The notes beneath the pieces were generated by a model that was given only the letters and a program-made list of their open reading frames with translations, ran no database searches and was not told where the DNA came from. From the NCBI RefSeq assembly GCF_000687475.1, contig NC_057317.1:682001-746000 (forward strand): a DNA stretch of 64,000 bases. The letters are read 5' to 3'. Source of the DNA: Ustilaginoidea virens. Lineage: Eukaryota; Ascomycota; Sordariomycetes; Hypocreales; Clavicipitaceae. Shown here in pieces: positions 56,338 to 64,000 of the stretch (position 1 is its first letter; each line of letters opens with the position of its first letter). The position numbers and the translations under genes were made by a program.

Positions 56338-58145
56338 GGTCGCAGCTTTGGCGCGGATTAGTCGCTAATGGGATAAGGATATTAGTAGCTTTTCCGGGAC
56401 CGCCATTCGCGGTGACGAGATGGTACAGGAAGCCATGCGACGCGAAACACATTGTCCGAAGCTTTAAAAGAGCTGAAATTGATGGAGCAATGGATGTAGT
56501 GGCATTCACACGTGCTTGGATGATGACGGGACGAAAGGACTTGATGAAGGGATTGGAGAACTTAGGCGGCAGTGGCAGCAGCATAGTAGCCGAAAGTTGC
56601 ACTCCAGGTCCATAATCATACAGCTGCCTTTATTCTGGAGCATGATTCATGCCGCATCGGGCAACGGAGAGCAACGGCAGCCCTAGAGCAGAGATCCAAG
56701 AGTGACGGCTAGTCGGGCAGGATGCGGTATGGCAAGCGGGCTCGGATACGAAACGGGCTTTGTGGAATTGAAGCAGGCAGAACTTACAATTCATTCATGA
56801 ATAGCATAGAGGTATTCAAAAGCATCCGGAAGGTTTCCGCGAGCGTAGCTTTACGTCCGGGGGGCGAGGGCCGAGCAGCGGATGGTATAATGGTATATTG
56901 GTGCTTGCTGGGTTGGAAGGGGACGGACGGTGTGGAATGGCAATGGTAGTTCAGTCACAAAAAAGCGCCAGTGGAGAGAGAGGAAAGAATTGGAGAGACC
57001 TGGGGGCTGGTCGCGTCTGTACCCAAGCCAAGGCCTGTTCGGTCATGCTGGGGTTGATGGAGCCGGGGAGCTCAACGCGAGGACGTGGCCAAGGGTACAA
57101 TATCACGTGAGGCCTGCCGCTGTGGCTACGAGGTAGGGGAGCAGATCGTCAGGTACCTGCAACTTTGTCTGGTCACCGAGGAATGGAAGGGCGGCAGGAG
57201 TACAGCAGTAAACTCAGGCCGCATCACACCAGCAAGTACTGCCTAGGTACAGTCTGGTACCTGCTCGAGTAGACTTGGCAGCTGGCTGGGGGAGGGCTGG
57301 AAATCCACCACTACATTAGCATACATAGTCCCTACATCTTCCCACGTCGTTGAAAACCGAAGACCCTTTGCATATGTCCAGAAATGTTTACTTGCACAAG
57401 TGTGCAGTAAAGCTAACATCACCGGATTTTCAACAAGTCGATTTCTTTTTAGAGTGCAGGTGCTGCACGTGCGATGCTTTTGGTTGAAGATGTAATGGGG
57501 AGGAGCTGTGTGTGCAAGCTCTCAGGTCGGCTTGCTTGGTAGGTACCTACTGTACCTAAGGTAGTATTTTGACGGTTGGCCCTTTCACCAACAATGATGG
57601 CATCGACCAACCTGCATGTGCGAATGGACACAACTCATTGAGGCATGCAAGTACCACGATTACAGTGAGCAGCGGGATTAAACAAGTCCGATGCGTCCCA
57701 GAGACCCAACTCCCTCGGTTCCCATCCACGATGACAATGATACCAACCAAGTTAGTTCCCTCGTGCCTGCCTCGTCCAGCAGCTGTTGCCAAATGCCCTG
57801 CCCCGCCAAAACTGGACGGACGATTCACAGGGCGCGAAAAGTGGATGACCACGCACCACAGTGACCACACAGTGCACACAATTAGCAATCCCACTTCAAT
57901 ACCTGCCTCTCTGCCTCGTTACTCCATCAAATGTATTGAGCGTCTCCGTTTTGATTTATCCCGAGTTCCCTACAGGAGCACCGCGTGTCCGGTTTCCTCG
58001 CACGTGCGAAGCTTGGCTTAAACTCTTGCTTTCCCTCGCCCGCTGAGTCTTTATCATTCGAAGCCTTACTCGCTCCTTCCCGTCACTCCATCACGCAGCG
58101 ACATTTTTTTCTTGTTCCCAGTGGTGACGACGCGGCGCCCTCACC
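56338..58145. other. 1.8-kb divergent intergenic region CHD1 / RLI1
   Basis: Between two divergent essential-type genes. GTACCTA motifs occur near 57153, 57244-57262 and 57541-57563. No coding or RNA gene is recognised; the last 250 bp before RLI1 are pyrimidine-rich and probably its leader. Confidence 0.55.
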
Positions 58146-60279
58146 ATGGCTGATAAGCTCACCCGGTATGTGCCCGCGAGAATTCCAAGATTTCCACGAG
58201 TTGCGCACACAAGACGCGCTGGCTGATTTATTTCATCTTTGCAGTATCGCCATTGTCAACAGCGACAAGGTTGGTTCAGCTCATCGAAATCTCTGCCCCT
58301 CGCCCCTCTTCCTGCGATGCCTACCCCACCATACTGACTGATTTGCCCCTCTTTCCAGTGTCGACCCCGGAAGTGTCGTCAAGAATGCAAAAAGTCGTGC
58401 CCTGTTGTTCGCAGTGGTAAACTTTGCATCGAAGTTACCCCCGAGTCTCGCCTGGCCTTCATTTCCGAGGGTCTTTGCATCGGTTGCGGTATTTGCCCAA
58501 AGAAATGCCCCTTCGACGCCATCACCATCATCAACCTGCCCACCAATCTCGAGAACCAGGTCACCCATCGCTATGGCCCGAACAGCTTCAAGCTTCATCG
58601 TCTACCGATGCCCCGACCCGGTCAGGTTCTCGGACTTGTCGGAACCAACGGTATCGGCAAGAGTACCGCCCTGAAGATTCTCAGTGGCAAGTTGAAGCCC
58701 AACTTGGGCCGCCATGACAGCCCTCCAGACTGGGAGGATGTCATTAAGCATTTTCGCGGTTCTGAGCTGCAGAGTAAGCGTCTGACCCAATCGACTTGTC
58801 AAGAAAAGACCAGTATTTTTTGACATTGCGCAGACTACTTTACCAAACTTCTCGAAGATGACCTCAAGGCAGTTGTCAAGCCTCAGTACGTTGACCAGAT
58901 CCCCAAAGCTGTTCGTGGCCCAGAGAAGAGTGTCAAGGCGTTGATCTCGAGTCGGGCCTCGCTCAACAATGTGGAAGAGGTCGCCAACGTTCTTGAGCTC
59001 AACCACATCATGGATCGTGACATTACTCTCCTCTCTGGCGGTGAACTTCAGCGGTTTGCCATTGGCACGGTCTGCGTCCAAAAGGCCGACGTGTACATGT
59101 TTGACGAGCCTTCGTCCTATCTCGATGTTAAACAGCGTCTGAGTGCTGCCCAGATGATTCGATCTCTTCTTCGCGATGACGACTACGTCATTGTTGTCGA
59201 GCACGATTTATCTGTTCTCGATTACCTTTCGGACTACGTCTGCGTTCTGTACGGACAGCCTGCCGTCTATGGTGTCGTCACATTGCCTTACTCTGTGAGA
59301 GAAGGTATCAACATCTTTCTGGATGGTCATATTCCGACAGAAAACTTGCGTTTCCGTGACGAGTCTTTGACTTTCCGTATCGCCGAAGGCACCGACGAGT
59401 TTGCCATTGACAAGTCTCGGGCTTTCAAATACCCCAAGATGGAGAAGCAGCTAGGCAACTTCAGACTTCGGATCGACTCAGGCGAATTTACTGATTCCGA
59501 GATCATCGTCATGATGGGAGAGAACGGCACTGGCAAGACCACCTTTTGCCGCCTTCTGGCTGGCGCTCTCAAGCCTGACAGCAAGGCTTCCGTTCCCGAC
59601 ATGCGTATCAGCATGAAGCCTCAGACCATTACCCCCAAGTTCGAGGGTACCGTGCGACAGCTCTTCTTCAAGAAGATCAAGCAAGCTTTTCTCAACCCCC
59701 AGTTCCAAACCGACGTCGTCAAACCACTCAAGCTTGAGGATTTTATTGACCAGGAGGTGAAGAACCTGTCCGGTGGTGAACTTCAACGTGTTGCCATTGT
59801 GCTCTCCCTCGGCATGCCCGCCGACATATACCTGATTGATGAGCCTTCCGCTTATCTCGACTCCGAGCAACGTATCATTGCCTCGCGCGTGATCAAACGC
59901 TTTATCATGCATTCCAAGAAGACGGCTTTCATCGTCGAGCACGATTTCATAATGGCTACGTATCTTGCCGACCGTGTCATTGTCTTTGATGGCAAGCCGG
60001 GTATCGACGCCCACGCCAACCGACCCGAGTCTCTTTTGACTGGCTGCAATACGTTCCTGAAGAACCTCGACGTCACTTTCCGTCGCGATCCCACCAACTA
60101 CCGCCCCCGTATCAACAAGCAGGGATCTCAACTCGACCAGGAGCAAAAGCTGGGAGGCAACTACGTAAGTTCTGGTTCCTTTTGACATGTCGCGTTTGAT
60201 GCATTTGTAAACCTGGAAGGGCTGCTAACACGTAGGTCTCTAGTTCTTCCTGGAAGAAACCCCCGACAAAAGCTCTTGA
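58146..60279 (+). CDS. RLI1: ABCE1/Rli1 ribosome-recycling Fe-S ATPase
   Basis: Splits post-termination ribosomes and acts in initiation. Five exons: 58146-58165 (20 nt), 58245-58269 (25 nt), 58359-58773, 58834-60164 and 60244-60279; 608 residues, as in yeast. Start MADKLTR joins IAIVNSDK and then [17 protein letters not shown]. The eight-cysteine ferredoxin domain continues with [19 protein letters not shown]1 has GTNGIGKST, the signature [12 protein letters not shown] and [11 protein letters not shown]2 has [21 protein letters not shown] and DEPSAYLD. The final exon gives the characteristic YFFLE end. Intron 4 has a second AG eight bases upstream (60235) which would open a different 69-residue end running to 60445 (see findings). 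Donors include an uncommon GTTGGT in intron 2. Confidence 0.94.
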
Positions 60280-61143
60280 AGAGGGCAACTACTACAGGAA
60301 AAAGTTTCGTTTCAACCATACAGCATCTACAGGCGTTGAAGGCGTTCAAAAGAAGACGGCTTCGAAAAAGCACGGTAATAAGCATGGCTTAGATATGGGG
60401 CTGCCGGAAAGCAGCGACAGCGACGATGACGATCCGGACGACTGACCCCGACGGCGGCAGTCTATCCCCCGTTGTCTGGTCCTGCGAAACGACCCGGCTT
60501 GTGCAGTTGATATCTTTTTGGGTCGTCAAGTTGTGTCTTTGCGGCCTCGTTTGGCTCGACAGTCCGGGAACCCCAGGGGCACCACGACCTCTCTCGGCTT
60601 CTCTGGTGTCAGGCAGGGAGGGCTCTCAGGGTAGGAGGGGGTCCAAAGGTACATGTATCACCAAGTCAGATGGGTGTTTGCAGATTGAGGGACGATGGAA
60701 CAAGTGCGATGTCTGTCGTCGATTTTTGCTCTTCATGAGGAATGCTTTGGTGGAGATTTCACTCGGGAATTTAGCTTCCGTCATGTTTCCATCTTGAATA
60801 AACTTGCAGGTAAAACAAGACAAGCGCCCCATCATCACCTTTGATTAGTGACATGTAGGTAAGCGACCACTCAAAATGATGTGCACGGTTTCTCCTTCTT
60901 CTTCTTCGCCATTTCATTCATATTGTTATTCTCCAGCTCAAGGACAACTAAGCTACAGGCAACTGCTGCTCGATTACGTACGTTCACGGCCAGCCAAAGT
61001 CAAAGTCTTGGGAAGAGAAAAGCGGCCGACACACCTTAAGGAGAGAAACTCAAGCTAGCATGCGACTTTTTTCCCCCAATCTTTGGCTAGAAACACTGGT
61101 AAGTAAAGAAAGTATTACGGGGAGCGTCTGAAGATCAGCTTGC
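60280..61143. other. Convergent intergenic region RLI1 / PRP40
   Basis: The first 166 bp (60280-60445) stay open in the alternative RLI1 frame and end in an acidic tail. The rest holds 3' untranslated sequence of both genes with no gene recognised. Confidence 0.55.
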
Positions 61144-64000
61144 TTATTCTTCAATCTCCCCCTCCTCGCTGCCGCTCCTGACCACTTCTTTGGGAGGGGG
61201 GGACTTGGGAGAGCTGGGGCGAGGGCGCGTTGCACGCTGAGGCGACAGTTCGCGAGGCCGATCCGTCTTGAGTCTCTGCAAAGGAAAGAAAAACACTCGG
61301 GTTTAGTACGTGTTATGCCAAACGGGGCGAGATTTCCCTCGTTTTTTTTCTTGCTCTGAAACTTTCTTTCTTTTGTCGTAGGGGGGGGGGGGGGAGAACA
61401 ATGTTTTGGCAACGGCTTACCTTGGAATCTCTCGACTCTCTTCGAGATGCTTCGTCTTCGTCATCTTGTCGGCGACGTCGTGAACCCGATGGTCGCTCAT
61501 CTCCGTAGGGGAGCTCATCATACGAACCTCGGTCAATGCGGCGGTGATACAACCGCTCTCGCTCATCTTCACGGTCTCTGCGCTCGCGGTCGTAGTGACT
61601 GTCGTCGTCCCTTCGTGAGCGCGGCGGACGGTCATAGTCGCGATCACGATCACGTTCACGTTCGCGGTCCCGGACGGAGTCATGATCACGATACTCACGT
61701 TCACGTTCACGGTTACGTTCACGGTCACGTTCGCGTTCGCGTTCACGTTCACATTCGCGCTCGCGTTCGCGTTCGCGTTCACGTTCACGATCACGTTCAC
61801 GATCACGTTCGCGTTCACGATCACGGTCACGTTCGCGTTCACGATCACGATCACGGTCACGTTCGCGCTCACGTTGACGTTCATGTTGTTCCCTCTCTCC
61901 GCGGTCTCGATCCCGTTCACGTCGCGGCGGCGGCGGCGGCGATAGACGGCCACCGCGGTCGCTACTCAATAGATTCTCTGCCATGGCTGACTTGCGGTGA
62001 TTTCGCTCCCTTTCCGCTATGGCTCTCCGCCTGTCGGCCTCGTATGGATCCTGTTCGGGGCTGCGACTGCGCCTAGCAGGACGTGCACTGCGTTGAGATC
62101 TCTCACCTCTAGATCGTTCTCTTTCACGGCGGGACACGTCCCGTTCGCTGGAAAGCCGACTGTTGCGTCTGTGGCCGCGGTCGGCTTCGTCTTCCTCCTT
62201 CTCTCGAAGGCGCCGCATATGCTTATCAAAAGCGGCTCGACGGAGTTCTTCGGAGTGGACTGCCTGGAATTCATCTGACTTGAGGAGGCGAGGTCGTACC
62301 TTGTCATAAGTGTCGCCAAGCACAAAAGGAGGATCGGCACGTTTAAGATACGCCCTCAGGTCCTCAACAGCGCGTCTTTGTTGACGTTCAGATTGCTTGT
62401 CATCCGGTTGCTTCACAGCACGTTTTTCACGGAGCTTTATTGCGTCAACGGTTAGCCTTTTCGTGTTTCAAGAGTTTCCTCGTGGACTCGGGTGCATAGG
62501 AAGAGCTGCCTACCCTTTCGAAGATCAGTTGCAATATGTCATTATCAATGTTAGCAGTGCGTCGATCATCCTTCATAACGGAGAGGTACTCTTGGAAATC
62601 GCTCGCAGGTGTGAGCTCAAACCGTTTATCCTTTGCGGCAGAATGTTTGTCAGCTGCGGTACCATCCATCAAGCCACGGGTACGGGCACCTACTTCGAGG
62701 ACATCCAAGACGTCGTTCCTCGGTCCTCTGAGGGAACGCTCCTCCTCTTCCATCACATCCCAAAAGAGTTCTTGGGGAGTAGAGCCGTCATGGCCCAGCA
62801 TGTGCAGGTAGCGATCGTCCTTCCCAATCAGCGGTTGGATGTTGTTCCATTTTGTTCCCGGCTTGATCTTGCCGTCACGTCGAAGTTCGGACAAGAGGGA
62901 CTTGAATGCATCTCGAGCCTTGCGCTCGCGGCGATACTTCATCCTCTTGTCGTGCTGCTTTTTTTCATTGAGCGCGCGCTCCAGAGACTTGATGTGGTCC
63001 TGAAATGTGACCAAGGTGTCGTATTTGGTGAGAGCGCTGTACGTTTCATCGTTCTTGAAAGCGGCGGATAAGATGTCTTGGGCTTCGGGCCAGCGCGTGT
63101 ATGCCTTGATGTTCAGTTTTGGGAGAAGGCCCTTGAGCGAGTTGAGCGCATTCTGGCGCAGCTTGGTTTGACGCTCCTTGTGAGCCTTTTTCAGCCCCGC
63201 GACGTACTCCTCAAAGAGCTGTCGCCGCTCCTCTTCGTTACTTGTCGACCGGAACGTGGTTTCTCCCTCAATCATTGGCCGAGCAGTCTTCCACCGCGTA
63301 TAGTGGGTGATTTCAGCGTGTCGTTTCAACATTGTGTCAAAGTCGGCACGAAGTTTGGTCAAGCGTTCTTCGGCTCGTTCCTTGTCCTGCATGATGACAT
63401 CCTGGCAATATTTCTCGAATGCGTCTCTCCTGCCTTTGGGGTCTCGAATCGACCGGTATTGCGGATCCTTGATGATGGCTCGCATAGCCTGCTCCCATGT
63501 CCAGTCGGGTTGCACACCGCTACGCTTCAACAGTTTGATGAATGCCGCCTCGGCCTCCTCGGGAGAGGCAAATTCCGGTTCGTCACTCGCAGGAGGCACG
63601 AAGGCATGAGCCTTGGAATCATTTCCGTGATAACCCCCATGGCGGAATTCCGAGCCCGAGTCGCGAAACTCTCGATGTTGGTGATGGTCATAGGAGGCGT
63701 GGGATTGACCGCCGTTCTGGGGGTATCTAGGAGGGCCAGCGCTTTGTCCTAAAGCCTTCCTGTATACATCGGGCATCTCCCATGAGCTCTGCTTCGTCTC
63801 GGTGTTGTACCAGTACTTCCGGCCGCCCTCGGCGGTGTATTCCTTCCAGGGTTGATTCGAGAGCGTACGCTGGAACAGCAAGACTCTAGTTAGAGAAGGC
63901 TCGGGTGGGGAGGGGGGGGGGACGCGAAATTGCTTGAATGAGAACTGACCTCTGCCCCGGACATGAGGTCCTCAGGCTTGGTCCATTGCGTGACCTTGGT
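61144..64000 (-). CDS. PRP40: Pre-mRNA-processing protein Prp40 (WW-FF), 5' end outside the window
   Basis: U1 snRNP-associated factor bridging the 5' splice site and branch-point proteins. Exons seen on the minus strand: 64000-63950 (partial), 63869-62514, 62434-61421 and 61275-61144; 851 codons including stop. The frame is open at the window edge. The first exon holds the end of WW domain 1 (TKVTQWTKPEDL); WW domain 2 is PWKEYTAEGGRKYWYN, then SSWEMP. FF domains follow (EEAEAAFIKLLKRSGV, TRWKTARPMI, NALNSLKGLLPKLNI, and further copies). A long Arg-Glu/Arg-Asp tract (plus strand about 61617-61920) precedes an acidic EEGEIEE end. Donors are GTCAGT, GTAGGC and GTAAGC; the 79-nt intron has a GCTAAC branch. 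Confidence 0.94.
61617..61920. repeat. PRP40: Hexanucleotide-like coding repeat in PRP40 (Arg-Glu/Arg-Asp)
   Basis: An imperfect array of CGTTCA, CGTTCG, CGATCA and CGGTCA units on the plus strand encodes alternating Arg with Glu or Asp on the minus strand. A similar but independent tract lies in CHD1 at about 51680-51830. Confidence 0.85.

Noticed and set aside
1..64000. A novel defence, mobile or biosynthetic gene system
   Set aside because: Nearly all genes are conserved housekeeping genes in ordinary arrangement; no transposase, reverse transcriptase, polyketide or peptide synthetase, or NLR-type gene is seen, so no such system is claimed.

Overview
The window is nuclear DNA of a filamentous ascomycete, most likely a sordariomycete and plausibly Hypocreales. 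The evidence is short GT-AG introns (about 50-140 nt) with CTAAC/CTGAC-type branch sites, GC-biased coding sequence, long homopolymer and microsatellite runs between genes, and orthologues that look like those of Pezizomycotina throughout. The order is inferred from overall resemblance only. I see no transposon, CRISPR array, secondary-metabolite cluster or foreign island. This is a housekeeping region with roughly 20 protein genes, mostly conserved, and one clear RNA gene.

Layout, left to right. 1-7.8 kb: 3' part of PRP4 (splicing), a C-type cyclin of the P-TEFb kind, a U2 snRNA gene with TATA box, LSM8 (U6 snRNP), and a nucleoside hydrolase on the minus strand. 7.8-19.1 kb: a repeat-rich gene-free stretch, two conserved but uncharacterised proteins, a TMA17-like proteasome-assembly protein and a mitochondrial rhomboid protease. 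21-30 kb: an HST3/HST4-type sirtuin, MSH3, and a six-exon C2H2-like zinc-finger gene. 31-41.4 kb: BET2 (Rab geranylgeranylation), a RhoGAP protein, RRS1 (60S assembly) and mitoribosomal S29. 41.8-50.2 kb: MCM7 and PEX1, divergently arranged, then a MET22/HAL2-like phosphatase. 51-64 kb: CHD1, RLI1/ABCE1, and the 3' part of PRP40 running off the window.

Functional themes: four splicing loci (PRP4, U2, LSM8, PRP40) lie in one 64-kb window, together with genome maintenance (MCM7, MSH3, the sirtuin, CHD1) and translation or ribosome biogenesis (RRS1, RLI1, S29). Apart from the U2-LSM8 neighbourhood this is probably ordinary eukaryotic gene scatter.

Exon structures were deduced by hand from splice signals, frame continuity and family similarity; every multi-exon model given here closes in frame. 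The most notable observations are the U2 snRNA gene, a GC-AG intron that splits the metal-binding motif of the nucleoside hydrolase, two competing 3' splice sites that would give RLI1 either its conserved short end or a 69-residue charged tail, a skippable 27-nt micro-exon in CHD1, and dispersed intergenic palindromes built from TACGGAGTA and TAGGTACCTA motifs.
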